Source: Bacillota bacterium | GTDB lineage: Bacteria > Bacillota > Clostridia > Christensenellales > UMGS416 | Length of the DNA stretch: 64,000 nt | Assembly (NCBI GenBank): GCA_023421955.1 | Contig: JAEZSE010000050.1 | Coordinates: forward strand, 62,001 to 126,000 | Reading direction: 5' to 3' | In this document: positions 35,757 to 44,052 of the stretch, one piece after another | Layout: every line of letters begins with the position of its first letter | Position numbering within the stretch: position 1 is the stretch's first letter | Notes under the pieces: model-generated | The model's input: only the letters and a program-made list of their open reading frames with translations | Databases searched by the model: none | What the model was told of the DNA's origin: nothing | Translations under genes and position numbers: made by a program

Positions 35757-37313
35757 ATGGTGAGCAGGACTGGCAGATTACTTGTGACGGTGTTTGTCAC
35801 GATGGCAGTATTGGTCTTTCTGCCGGCAGCGGGTTTGTGCGCCGGCGCCGCACCCGGTCCCGTGGATGATCCGGATTTTGAACTCATGGACCGCTATATT
35901 CAAGACATGATGAGGGATTGCAGGATCCCGGGTTTTTCTGTGGGTATCGTCCGCAATGGAGAGATGATCTATGCCAAGGGATATGGCAAGGCCGATGACA
36001 CCGGCAGGGCCGTGACGCCCCAGACACCGTTTTTGATCGGCTCTGTCAGCAAGACGTTCACAGCGCTGGCGGTCATGCAGCTGGTGGAGAATGGAAAAAT
36101 AGACCTGGATAAGCCTGTGCGGGATTACCTCCCGGGCTTTCAACTGGCGGACGAAAAGGCATCCTCCGAAATCACCGTGCGACAACTGATGAACCACACC
36201 AGCGGAATCGCCGAAGGAACTGAATTTGGCGTGGCGACACTGCGCGGCGATGACGAGACCATAGGCGATCTGGTGAGAAAGTTCCGCTCCGTCAAACCAG
36301 TTTATCATCCGGGGACCCATTTCGAGTATGGCAATGCCAACTATATCATCCTGGGGGAATTGATTCAGGCGGTCTCCGGCACGACATATGAAGATTATAT
36401 TCAGACGAACATCTTTGCACCGCTGGCAATGGCGCACAGCTACACATCGGCCCAGGCGGCCAAAGCGGATGGCCTTGCTGCGGGATATCGACCCATCTTT
36501 GGCTTCCCGAAGGTGTCTGCGCTGCCATACCGCAAAGATTTCCTGCCAGCCTACAGCATCATCTCTTGTACCGAAGACATGACTCACTATATGACCGCGA
36601 TGATGAGCGGCGGGCACTACAGCGATGCCGTAGTCCTTTCGGAGCAGGGCATCAATGAAATGACTGGGGCTTCGGTGGAGATCTCAAAATGGATGTCCTA
36701 CGGACTCGGCTGGTATGTCACATCGGGCAGCGTTTATCACGGCGGTGAGTTGCCAGATTATCAGGCGAAGGTAAAGTTGCTGCCGCAGGACGGAGTGGCG
36801 GTGGTGCTGATGTATAACACATCCAGCAGCACAGCGACCGAGCTGTTCAACGTGGGCTACCGCGACAAAATCGAGACCGGCATCATCAATGTGCTGTACG
36901 GTGTGCCGCCGGCCATGCAGCCCGGCCAAAACCCGATGGACCTGAACAGCCAACCGATGTCGGTTACCTATGGCCTTATGCTTGGGCTGGTGATTCTGGC
37001 AATGATGCTGTTTGTGCTGTCAGCATGGCGGTTACGATCAACGCGCAGGCGGCTGGCAAAATCCCGGTTTGCATTCTGGCGCATCACGGTGTTGTCCGCG
37101 CTACTCAACGTGGTGTTACCGGTTGTCCTCCTGATAGCCGTTCCGTCATCAGCCGGTGCAGATTGGGCAAAGGTACTATACAATATCCCGGATGTCGGAT
37201 GGTTTGTGTTGGCGTCGTCAGTGTTACTGCTGCTAGGTGCAGGAAAAGGTATTCTCGTCTTTAGGTATTTGAAAGGAGATTGCATTCAATCGAAGAAACT
37301 GGTATCACAGTGA
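35757..37313 (+). CDS. Membrane-bound serine beta-lactamase-like hydrolase
   Basis: 518 residues from ATG 35757, chosen because AGGGGGG lies 9 bases upstream; ATG 35748 touches that site. A signal peptide (~5-30) is followed by a class C beta-lactamase/D-alanyl carboxypeptidase-like domain with SVSK (S-x-x-K, near residue 96), YGNANY (Y-x-N) and HGG motifs. The C-terminal ~110 residues contain three membrane helices (near 415, 455 and 490). The catalytic part would lie outside the cell. Members of this family are esterases, peptidases or peptide-processing enzymes; the substrate is unknown. It is followed by a good terminator. Confidence 0.88.
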   Translation: MVSRTGRLLVTVFVTMAVLVFLPAAGLCAGAAPGPVDDPDFELMDRYIQDMMRDCRIPGFSVGIVRNGEMIYAKGYGKADDTGRAVTPQTPFLIGSVSKTFTALAVMQLVENGKIDLDKPVRDYLPGFQLADEKASSEITVRQLMNHTSGIAEGTEFGVATLRGDDETIGDLVRKFRSVKPVYHPGTHFEYGNANYIILGELIQAVSGTTYEDYIQTNIFAPLAMAHSYTSAQAAKADGLAAGYRPIFGFPKVSALPYRKDFLPAYSIISCTEDMTHYMTAMMSGGHYSDAVVLSEQGINEMTGASVEISKWMSYGLGWYVTSGSVYHGGELPDYQAKVKLLPQDGVAVVLMYNTSSSTATELFNVGYRDKIETGIINVLYGVPPAMQPGQNPMDLNSQPMSVTYGLMLGLVILAMMLFVLSAWRLRSTRRRLAKSRFAFWRITVLSALLNVVLPVVLLIAVPSSAGADWAKVLYNIPDVGWFVLASSVLLLLGAGKGILVFRYLKGDCIQSKKLVSQ

Positions 37314-37323
37314 ACTGCTGCAC

Positions 37324-37352
37324 AAAGAAGCTGCCATATGGTGGCTTCTTTT
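37324..37352 (+). terminator. Terminator after the serine hydrolase gene
   Basis: AAAGAAGCTGCC pairs with GGTGGCTTCTTT through a 4-nt ATAT loop (two G-U pairs), followed by TTTTCTGTTT. It lies 10 bases after the stop codon. Confidence 0.8.
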
Positions 37353-37359
37353 CTGTTTG

Positions 37360-37575
37360 TCAATAATACGCAGTCCTGCGATTTAGAAGAAAGGCCAAGA
37401 TAATGTGAGATACTGATGCGCCAGACATCTGGTTGAGTTTGTTTGCATTTACTGTTCCCTCTTGGTCCAGAGCACCTTCCTTAATCAGTTTCTCGCACGA
37501 TTCTACATTGTCTTTGCTGGTCATAATCTTGAGATGATCCAAAATTGAGAAACTCACCGCGGTGATTGCTTTCAA
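37360..37575 (-). CDS. Small conserved ORF at right end of segment B
   Basis: 71 codons, unknown function. The N-terminal part (FSILDHLKIMTSKDN), and codons extending upstream to about 37590 without a start codon, match the ORF at 20368-20643. The shared protein sequence at two element ends argues for past function. The upstream part has lost its ATG compared with the segment A copy, so this copy may be inactive. Confidence 0.4.
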   Translation of the reverse strand: MKAITAVSFSILDHLKIMTSKDNVESCEKLIKEGALDQEGTVNANKLNQMSGASVSHIILAFLLNRRTAYY

Positions 37576-37747
37576 AAAGTCACGGCTCTTGATACAAATT
37601 CTCGCAACCTCTTATAGGGCTTTATAGATTTGGGCAACAATCAGGGCAATAATTTTACTTTCTTAAATTCTCTCCTGTTTGAAGAGGAGGCCATAATAAA
37701 AGCAAAAGTCCCGGAAACCTACTGTTTCCGGGACTTTTTGTGTTTCT
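37470..37747. repeat. Right-end repeat of segment B (copy 2)
   Basis: Counterpart of 20540-20788. It contains the conserved part of the small ORF, ATTCTCGCAAC, GGGCTTTAT, a TTGGGCAACAA motif at 37630 with a second GGGCAATAA 11 bases later, and the tRNA-adjacent terminator. The last ~45 bases are nearly identical between copies. Confidence 0.65.
37704..37739. terminator. Terminator next to second tRNA-Ser fragment
   Basis: Perfect stem AAAAGTCCCGGAAAC/GTTTCCGGGACTTTT with a short loop; T run on plus and A/T-rich flank on minus. Same stem as 20747-20779. Confidence 0.82.
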
Positions 37748-37805
37748 TGGCGGAGAGAGTGGGATTTGAACCCACGGTAGAGTTACCCCTACACATGATT
37801 TCCAG
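37748..37805 (-). repeat. tRNA-Ser(GGA) 3' fragment, attachment site
   Basis: 58 bases identical to 20789-20846. On the minus strand they comprise anticodon loop, variable arm, T arm, acceptor strand and CCA of a serine tRNA. Sequences diverge immediately to the right of CCAG at the anticodon loop, placing the crossover there. The 5' half of the tRNA is absent. Confidence 0.85.
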
Positions 37806-37954
37806 TTCTGTGTTGTGGAGAAAATGTTCCCATAACTCTTTATAACCATCCATAAGAATCTAGTAAAAATGCGGATTTCCAGGTTTTCTTCATGTATCCT
37901 TATGTAAGGGTTCATAAGCCGTTATATCACCTCGGATAACAAAAAGATAACACG

Positions 37955-38428
37955 TCATCGTTCAGCTTCTTTGTGCCTTTTCTTTTGAATGGCCTTGTTA
38001 TATGTTCCGAGAACGATACGCTTTCTCTCCAGACGAACATCCACATAACGTTCAGTAACAGCTTCCAAACTGCCGATAATACCAAGTTGATTACCTATGC
38101 CTTTGAGAGAATGCCCAAGGATCTCGCTAACAGTATAGAAATCTCCTGTTAACTGGTGCATGTTGATTGCGGCAGTATGGCGGAGATCATGGAAACGAAT
38201 GTATGGCAGTCCGATATACTTGATGAGCTTATTGAAATCTCTAGAGATATGTCCCTTCGGTAACGGTGTACCATCTTCCCGGCAAAGAATAAAGTCAGAT
38301 GTAGGATGCCTTCTATTCTGCTGCCTTTCATAATAAACACAGGATTCATCCGTTATCGGCAATGTGCGGACACTATACTCTTCTTTGAGGACAGCCAAAT
38401 CATCGCCGGTCGCTTTTTTCGTTTCAGC
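37955..38428 (-). pseudogene. Tyrosine integrase, C-terminal remnant
   Basis: 158 codons of the catalytic domain of a tyrosine recombinase. About 90 percent of residues match the C-terminus of the intact integrase at 56173-57381. The HDLRHTA, GHSLKG and ERYVDV motifs with the catalytic Arg, His and Tyr are intact, but the N-terminal ~245 residues, including the first catalytic Arg, are missing. The upstream side joins at a shared AGCTGA to a fragment of another gene. It therefore cannot act as an integrase. Confidence 0.9.
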
Positions 38429-38585
38429 TGTTCTTGATGCGCAGGGTGTCCATCTCAGCGGTGGAGTGGTACCGACCTTTGACGGTGACATGGTAGCCCA
38501 GGCTGGACAGCAAGTCGGGCAGATCGGTGTGCTTTGCCACCTCCATCTCACCATCGGTAAAGCGAGCAGACGAGGTTCGGTTCAT
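38424..38585 (-). pseudogene. Toprim/DUF3991-type mobile-element protein, N-terminal remnant
   Basis: 53 residues from ATG 38585 (start MNRTSSARFTDGEMEVAKH, then DLPDLLSSLGYHV and GRYHS). The pattern of a DxxxxLxxxGY helix followed by a basic GRYHS segment matches the start of CHC2/DUF3991-Toprim proteins encoded in clostridial conjugative elements. The frame stops at TGA within the junction with the integrase remnant. This marks an internal deletion of an earlier conjugative element. Identification is by pattern memory and needs a database search. Confidence 0.55.
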
Positions 38586-38947
38586 CTACGTTATTACCTT
38601 TCTTATATATTCTCTATAAGATGACAAGCATGACACAACCTATAAAAAGTGCTAAGAAAAAGAATCTCTGGGGTTACTATTATCAAGGAAGGCAGTACCG
38701 TATTGTCAGCAACCATTTATCTATAAGCATGACCTGCAATACTGATAGATCTGCCGGCATTATGTAATCATCCGCAGATCCGCCTGATCAGTCAGACATA
38801 GTGTCACCACCTTTCGCGGTAGCTTCATGCGAAAGGCGCTGGTTTGCTTTCTCTTTAGAATCTTTTAGTTTTCTCATTCTTTTCTCACAAATTTATCACA
38901 ACTTACCCTTAGTCTAGCAAAAGTCATATAGAATGTGGAGGTGCTCA
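38586..38947. other. Non-coding region left of the DUF362 gene
   Basis: About 360 AT-rich bases. A 48-codon frame at 38621-38767 has no ribosome binding site or recognisable product. The GTGGAGGTG ribosome binding site at the right end selects ATG 38948. Otherwise nothing is visible. Confidence 0.4.
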
Positions 38948-40090
38948 ATGAAGCGGTTTTTATCGGTTATCCTATCCATTACATTAGTTATGGCTTTAGT
39001 GACCGGCTGTAGCGGAGTCGCCACGAGTGGTAGTTCCGCGCCCGCCAGCCCGAACGGAAGCTCGCCGGCAAGTGCTGCCGTCTCAACCTCCGCCACGACG
39101 GCAGCAATCTCCGCCGCGACGACGACAACTCCAGAGGCAAGCCCAAGCGGTACCGTAGCCAGTAGCGCCACCACGCAAGCCGCAACCCCCAGCGCTGCGT
39201 ATCCTACTCCGTCAAAGGAGCCTTCGGCCAACGCGCCTGTGGTTTATATGACCAAGGCTATCACCCCTGAAGGGTTGATGGCAATTTATAAGGCGCTTGG
39301 GATGAAAGCCACAGGAAAGGTTGCGGTGAAACTTGCCACAGGCGAGCCCCCTGCCAGCAATTATCTTCGCCCCGAACTGATAAAAGATCTTGTACAGTCG
39401 CTGGACGCAACCATTGTGGAGTGCAATACGGCATATGGCGGTCAGCGTGCCAGCACTGCCATGCACATGCAGGTGGCAAAAGATCATGGGTTTACTGCGA
39501 TCGCCGATGTTGACATCATGGATTCCGAAGGAGAGGTCAGCTTGCCCGTCGTCGGTGGCGAACTTATGAAAGAAAACGTTGTCGGCTCACACTTTAAGAA
39601 CTATGACTTTTTCGTCGTTCTTTCTCATTTCAAAGGGCATATGATGGCTGGTTATGGCGGGGCGCTCAAGAATATTTCAATCGGCATTGCATCGCCGGCT
39701 GGAAAAAGCCTGATCCATACGGGAACCAGCCGCACCAACCCTTTTGGAGGCGATCAAGACTCATTCCTAAAAAGGATGGCCGAGGCGGGGAAAAGTGTCG
39801 TAGATAGCCTGAATGGGAAAATCCTTTACATCAATGTCATGAATAGGTTATCGATCGACTGTGACTGCAATGGCAATCCTGCTGAGCCTGATATGCATGA
39901 TGTCGGCATACTGGCATCCCTTGATCCTGTTGCCTTAGACCAAGCCTGCATTGATATTGTAGCTACCGATCCCGATGGGAAGTCATTGATGGATCGCCTC
40001 AATTCCAGAAATGGGTTGCTCACGCTTGAACATGCCGCTGAAATAGGTCTTGGCAGTCGCGAGTACAAACTGGTGAGTATTGATGATTGA
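38948..40090 (+). CDS. DUF362 domain lipoprotein
   Basis: 380 residues from ATG 38948, chosen for GGAGGTG upstream and a lipoprotein signal (lipobox ALVTGC). A ~70-residue Ser/Ala/Thr-rich low-complexity linker follows. The remainder fits DUF362: VAVKLATGEPPASN-type start, ECNTAYGGQR, LSHFKGHMMAGYGGALKN, CDCNGNPAEPD and ASLDPVALDQACID. The ferredoxin-type CxxCxxC cluster found in many DUF362 proteins is missing. It is anchored outside the cytoplasmic membrane. Function of the family is unclear, possibly redox- or metal-related. It overlaps the permease gene by 8 bases. Confidence 0.85.
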   Translation: MKRFLSVILSITLVMALVTGCSGVATSGSSAPASPNGSSPASAAVSTSATTAAISAATTTTPEASPSGTVASSATTQAATPSAAYPTPSKEPSANAPVVYMTKAITPEGLMAIYKALGMKATGKVAVKLATGEPPASNYLRPELIKDLVQSLDATIVECNTAYGGQRASTAMHMQVAKDHGFTAIADVDIMDSEGEVSLPVVGGELMKENVVGSHFKNYDFFVVLSHFKGHMMAGYGGALKNISIGIASPAGKSLIHTGTSRTNPFGGDQDSFLKRMAEAGKSVVDSLNGKILYINVMNRLSIDCDCNGNPAEPDMHDVGILASLDPVALDQACIDIVATDPDGKSLMDRLNSRNGLLTLEHAAEIGLGSREYKLVSIDD

Positions 40091-40991
40091 TGTCCTTCAA
40101 CGGGAGGGTATTTATCTCTGGTATTACTTTTCCATCCAGTTTGAACAGATCTTTCAATACTGGCTGATCGGTATTGTTCTGGGCTCCGTCATCTCCGTTT
40201 TCGGGAAGCGAAAAATTCATCAGTTATTCGGCGCTCTGCAAAACAAAAAGCTCGGAGTATTTGGGGCGATCCCGGCAAGCATCCTCGGGATCGCCTCACC
40301 CCTTTGTATGTACGGAACAATACCGATTGCCGCATCGTTTTCAGCGAAAGGTATGAGGGATGACTGGCTAGCCGCCTTTATGATGAGCTCCATTTTGCTG
40401 AATCCCCAGTTAATCATATACAGTGCGGCATTGGGTACAACGGCGTTGGTGATCCGCGTCGCTGCATGCTTTTTGTGCGGGGTAATAGCCGGTCTTTGCG
40501 TTCGGTTTTTTTACACCAATAAGGGGAAGCGCTTTTTTAACTTCTCCGGATTCGGCGAGATGGCAAACCACGACACCGATCCGAATATATTGATGCGGCT
40601 GATCAAGAACATTTGGCGTAATATAAAAGCTACCGGGCCGTACTTCCTGTTGGGTATTGCGCTTTCAGCGGTCTTTCAACGCTATGTTCCTGAAAGCTTG
40701 ATGGTTGGTTTGTTTGGCGGGAACAATGCTTTTGGTGTCTTGATGGCCGCTACCATAGGCGTACCACTATATATGTGCGGCGGTGGAACAATTCCGCTTT
40801 TACAGGACTGGCTTCAAAACGGCATGAGCATGGGATCGACCACTGCCTTTATGATCACCGGTCCTGCCACAAAAATCACGAATCTGGGGGCTGTGAAGAT
40901 CGTGCTGGGGGCAAGGCGATTTGGCTTGTATATTCTTTTCAGCTTTTCATTTGCTTTTCTAAGCGGTGTGCTGGTTGATCTCATCCTATGA
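40083..40991 (+). CDS. ArsP/UPF0718-type permease
   Basis: 302 residues from ATG 40083, overlapping the DUF362 gene's end. Eight or so membrane segments in two repeated halves: IASPLCMYGTIPIAASF with LLNPQL in the first half, and GVPLYMCGGGTIPLLQ with MITGPATKI in the second, as in DUF318/ArsP permeases. Known members export organoarsenicals or similar small molecules. The conserved cysteines in PLCMYG and YMCGGG are present. With the DUF362 lipoprotein it probably forms a two-gene transport unit. Confidence 0.85.
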   Translation: MIDVLQREGIYLWYYFSIQFEQIFQYWLIGIVLGSVISVFGKRKIHQLFGALQNKKLGVFGAIPASILGIASPLCMYGTIPIAASFSAKGMRDDWLAAFMMSSILLNPQLIIYSAALGTTALVIRVAACFLCGVIAGLCVRFFYTNKGKRFFNFSGFGEMANHDTDPNILMRLIKNIWRNIKATGPYFLLGIALSAVFQRYVPESLMVGLFGGNNAFGVLMAATIGVPLYMCGGGTIPLLQDWLQNGMSMGSTTAFMITGPATKITNLGAVKIVLGARRFGLYILFSFSFAFLSGVLVDLIL

Positions 40992-41148
40992 AGCGCTTGT
41001 TTCAATGCCCGAAAATTGCAGTCTTCAGCCTAGTTCGCCCAGTGCTTACGGATGGATGGTCTGTGCCTGAAATAGTACCTGAGACGGCTAACTGCTATCG
41101 TTTCCTACCGCTGGCAAAATGCATACTAATCCGTAGAATAAAGGGATC

Positions 41149-41286
41149 GTGCTGCAGAAATTATTAATTGTCGATGATGATATTCATCTGCGGAAACTGG
41201 TGCTCACCTATGATGAACTGAAAGGATTCCGAAAATTGTCGAGGCAAACAATGAAACAGATAATCGAGGAAGAGGTTTTACTATGA
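41149..41286 (+). pseudogene. Response regulator N-terminal remnant
   Basis: 45 codons from GTG 41149. The first ~23 residues (KLLIVDDDIHLRKLVLTY...EL) are almost the same as the start of the response regulator at 46078, and the upstream DNA is also similar. The frame then changes to unrelated sequence and ends in an ATGA overlap with the flavodoxin gene. It lacks the phospho-acceptor Asp and the DNA-binding domain. It may survive as a translated leader that couples to the flavodoxin gene. Confidence 0.75.
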
Positions 41287-41963
41287 AAAGACTACTCAAA
41301 TGTATTCCTGTCATTTTTGCCCTTGCCATGATTCTGATGCTTGCTGGTTGTGGTAGCGGCAACAGCGTTATTAACAACGAGTCGGAACCATCGATTAGCA
41401 GTCAAACACCTGAGAGCAACGTAGAAAGCACTGAAGAGAGCTCCCCTGAGTCTTCCGCAGATGCTTCATCGTCCAGCAAATCACTTGTAGCTTTTTTCTC
41501 CTGGTCTGGCAATACGGATCAGATGGCACAGTGGATCGCCGACGAAAGCGGCAGCGACATGTATCGCGTCACGCCGGAGGAGGATTACGGTACGGATTAT
41601 AACGCTTGCGCAGACAGAGCGAAAAATGAGTTGGACAACGGCATTCGCCCTAAACTTGACAAATTGATGGATGCGAAAACCATGGCTCAGTACGACACGA
41701 TTTATATCGGGTTCCCCATTTGGTGGTACGATTTGCCGATGCCAATGACATCCTTCCTCGAAAATTATGATTTGTCCGGCAAGACGATCATTCCGTTCTT
41801 TTCCCACAACGGCAGCAGTTCCGGTGCAGGTAGTCTAGATACGCTTGCGGAGATTTGCGAAGGCGCTACTGTCCTTACCGATGAGGTGCTGTCTGTTGCC
41901 GGAAGAAATGTCGATAATTCCGAAACCGTGATCCGTGAATGGGCCAAGAACTTAAATCAATAA
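41283..41963 (+). CDS. Flavodoxin-like lipoprotein
   Basis: 226 residues with lipobox LMLAGC, a ~45-residue Ser/Glu/Asn-rich linker, and a flavodoxin-4-like domain: VAFFSWSGNTDQMA for FMN phosphate binding, YIGFPIWWYDLPMP, and IIPFFSHNGSSSGAGS. It would carry FMN outside the membrane, tethered by lipid. Flavodoxins normally act in the cytoplasm, so this suggests extracytoplasmic electron transfer. It is followed closely by a small ORF and a DUF4405 membrane protein, a likely electron donor. Confidence 0.9.
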   Translation: MKRLLKCIPVIFALAMILMLAGCGSGNSVINNESEPSISSQTPESNVESTEESSPESSADASSSSKSLVAFFSWSGNTDQMAQWIADESGSDMYRVTPEEDYGTDYNACADRAKNELDNGIRPKLDKLMDAKTMAQYDTIYIGFPIWWYDLPMPMTSFLENYDLSGKTIIPFFSHNGSSSGAGSLDTLAEICEGATVLTDEVLSVAGRNVDNSETVIREWAKNLNQ

Positions 41964-41967
41964 AGGA

Positions 41968-42132
41968 ATGAATTGTAATGATGAAAACGGCAAGAAGGCT
42001 GGATTCACTACGATCAAGAGCGAGTTTGTCAATGCCCCTGTTATCTACGCGTTTCATTTGATGCTGGAATGTGAGTTGAAAGACGTAGTTGACGGAAAGG
42101 CATTGAGACAAGAACAGGAGGCGGCAGAATGA
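41968..42132 (+). CDS. Small hypothetical ORF between flavodoxin and DUF4405 genes
   Basis: 54 codons, starting 4 bases after the flavodoxin stop and overlapping the DUF4405 start as ATGA. No recognisable domain: a short basic start, then a hydrophobic-acidic C-terminal part (VIYAFHLMLECELKDVVDG). It could be the C-terminal fragment of a lost gene retained for translational coupling. The ribosome binding site (AAAGGA) is too close to the ATG to be convincing. Confidence 0.4.
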   Translation: MNCNDENGKKAGFTTIKSEFVNAPVIYAFHLMLECELKDVVDGKALRQEQEAAE

Positions 42133-42803
42133 GCCGAAAATCAACAGTCAAGATGATGACCGACATTGCTATGCTGGTTCTTCTGCCGCTGCTTATGGCG
42201 TATTCGCTGGTCGGTGAAACGGCGCACGAATGGCTCGGACTTGCTATGTTAACCCTTTTGATTCTTCATCATGTACTGAATCTCGGGTGGTATAAAAGCC
42301 TTTTTACAGGCAGATACACAGCCTTCCGTACTGTCTTAACCCTTGTAAATTGTTTGCTGCTTGCCGATTTCCTGTTGCAGATCATCAGCGGGATTGACCT
42401 ATCAGAGCATATCTTTCCGTTTCTGCCGCGTTTTGTGAGTGCATCGCTCTCCCGTGTGATCCACCTGTCCGGTGCGCACTGGGGAATGCTGCTGATGAGC
42501 TTTCATCTGGGGCTCAATGCAAGCCGATTTATAATGCCTTTGAATGAGTATAAGACAGTAAAGCGAGCGCTTGCGGTGCTTATATGTGCGGCTGCATCAT
42601 ACGGAGTCTATGCGTTCTTTGCTGAAAGCTATCATTCCTACCTGGTTCCGACCTCCACGTTTTTATTCTTTGATGCAAGCAAACCCCTTGGGCAATTTAT
42701 AATCAACGCTGTTTCCATTATGGTGCTTTTTACCTTGTTTGGACACTGGACAGCAAAATTATATCAAGGAGCAAGCGTATTTTCCAGAATACGGCTTCAC
42801 TGA
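42129..42803 (+). CDS. DUF4405 membrane protein (putative haem-binding)
   Basis: 224 residues, AGGAGGCGG upstream. Five to six membrane helices. Histidines placed in or near helices (HEWLG, ILHHVLNLGW, VIHLSGAHWG, FHLGLN) fit DUF4405, whose members are thought to resemble cytochrome b-type haem proteins. It would pass electrons across the membrane, perhaps to the flavodoxin lipoprotein encoded just upstream. Family assignment is good; haem binding and partner are inferred. Confidence 0.8.
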   Translation: MSRKSTVKMMTDIAMLVLLPLLMAYSLVGETAHEWLGLAMLTLLILHHVLNLGWYKSLFTGRYTAFRTVLTLVNCLLLADFLLQIISGIDLSEHIFPFLPRFVSASLSRVIHLSGAHWGMLLMSFHLGLNASRFIMPLNEYKTVKRALAVLICAAASYGVYAFFAESYHSYLVPTSTFLFFDASKPLGQFIINAVSIMVLFTLFGHWTAKLYQGASVFSRIRLH

Positions 42804-42884
42804 CCAACATGGCGATCGCTCGTTATTTGCACATGATAAAGCAATCATGGTGGCTGTTTGGAGAACAATGAAAGGAGAAACGCG

Positions 42885-44006
42885 ATGATAAAGACGAGAA
42901 TACTGCCACTTTTTATCACGGTGGCGATGCTTGCCGGATGTTCTGCGCGGCCTGCTGATCATTCAGCTGACGTTGATTCAGCTGCAGTAATCATGAGCTC
43001 CGGACCGAAAAGTAAGAGCGAAGATATGGCGGATGGTACAATAATGGAGACAACCTATGAAATTCGGAACGGAACTTCAGAGCATACCTTTGCTTTTCCG
43101 GGTGATCTTCCCTCCGCCTATGATTACGGATCGGGCAGAATATCCGACTGGGCCTCTAGCGGAATGAACCGCAGACTGCCCGTGTCGAACGGAAATGAAA
43201 CTGTTCTGAATACAGCACCGGATTTAAGCAAAATACAAGCGCTTTATCTCTGGGAAGAAGACAATGTCCCGGCACAAACAGAATTTACGGAAGAAATGAC
43301 GGGATATTATGATAATTATGATTTCCGCCCGTATATATCCGCAATTCCCGCCAAAGAAGGAACCGCAGTGAAGGGCGCTGTCGTACTGATGGCAGGCGGT
43401 GCTTATCAGTTCCGTGGCAACTATACGGACACCTTACCCACTGCGGTACATCTGCGAGAGCTTGGGTACCATGCTTTCATTGTGGATTATCGATTGCGTC
43501 CGTTCACCCCACAGGAAGGAGCGCTTGATGTAGCCCGTGCGGTGCGATTCATTCGAAAAAATGCCGATGTATATGGCATAGACGCCAATGATATCGCCGT
43601 AATGGGATATTCTGCCGGCGGCATTCAGGCGGGAGAGTTTCTGATGCACTATGACGAGGATGTCAATGGCACGGCGCTCAATTCGGATTACGTACCGGAT
43701 GAGCTGGATGCAATCCCGGCACACGCCTCCGCCGATGCTATGATCTACTCGTTCTATGGCAGACTCAGCTTTGGTTCAACGGATGTCGAGGATTTGAAAT
43801 CCGGTGAACTGCCACCAACCTTCTACTGCTACGGTACCAACGACCCGTTTTATTCTCAGTTTGAGGCGCAGGTCGAAGTCATGAAGGAAGTCGGTGTTAT
43901 CACGAAAACCATCGTGCTTCAGGATTGGCCCCATGGCTTCGGCGGTGACGGCGGCTGGGTGGAAGATTATGCCCAGTGGTTGGAAGCGGTGTTCAGCCAG
44001 AATTGA
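42885..44006 (+). CDS. Secreted alpha/beta-hydrolase lipoprotein (esterase type)
   Basis: 373 residues from ATG 42885 (AAAGGAG upstream, lipobox AMLAGC). The alpha/beta-hydrolase part begins near residue 150: GAVVLMAGGAYQFRGN, AVMGYSAGGIQAG with the Ser nucleophile in GYSAGG, CYGTNDPF for the Asp region, and WPHGFGG for the His. It matches the BD-FAE/acetylxylan esterase-like group. A paralogue without signal peptide is at 49256. Anchored outside the cell, it probably cleaves an ester on an external substrate. Confidence 0.88.
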   Translation: MIKTRILPLFITVAMLAGCSARPADHSADVDSAAVIMSSGPKSKSEDMADGTIMETTYEIRNGTSEHTFAFPGDLPSAYDYGSGRISDWASSGMNRRLPVSNGNETVLNTAPDLSKIQALYLWEEDNVPAQTEFTEEMTGYYDNYDFRPYISAIPAKEGTAVKGAVVLMAGGAYQFRGNYTDTLPTAVHLRELGYHAFIVDYRLRPFTPQEGALDVARAVRFIRKNADVYGIDANDIAVMGYSAGGIQAGEFLMHYDEDVNGTALNSDYVPDELDAIPAHASADAMIYSFYGRLSFGSTDVEDLKSGELPPTFYCYGTNDPFYSQFEAQVEVMKEVGVITKTIVLQDWPHGFGGDGGWVEDYAQWLEAVFSQN

Positions 44007-44052
44007 TTGTGAGCGATCGCTTTGCCGTTTTACGGCAGAATGGAGACTATAA

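Noticed and set aside
20789..37805. Functional tRNA-Ser genes at 20789 and 37748
   Set aside because: Only the 3' half from the anticodon loop is present; no D arm or 5' acceptor strand lies to the right of either copy.
38621..38767. 48-codon frame right of the Toprim remnant
   Set aside because: No ribosome binding site, no recognisable product, and AT-rich composition allows it by chance.
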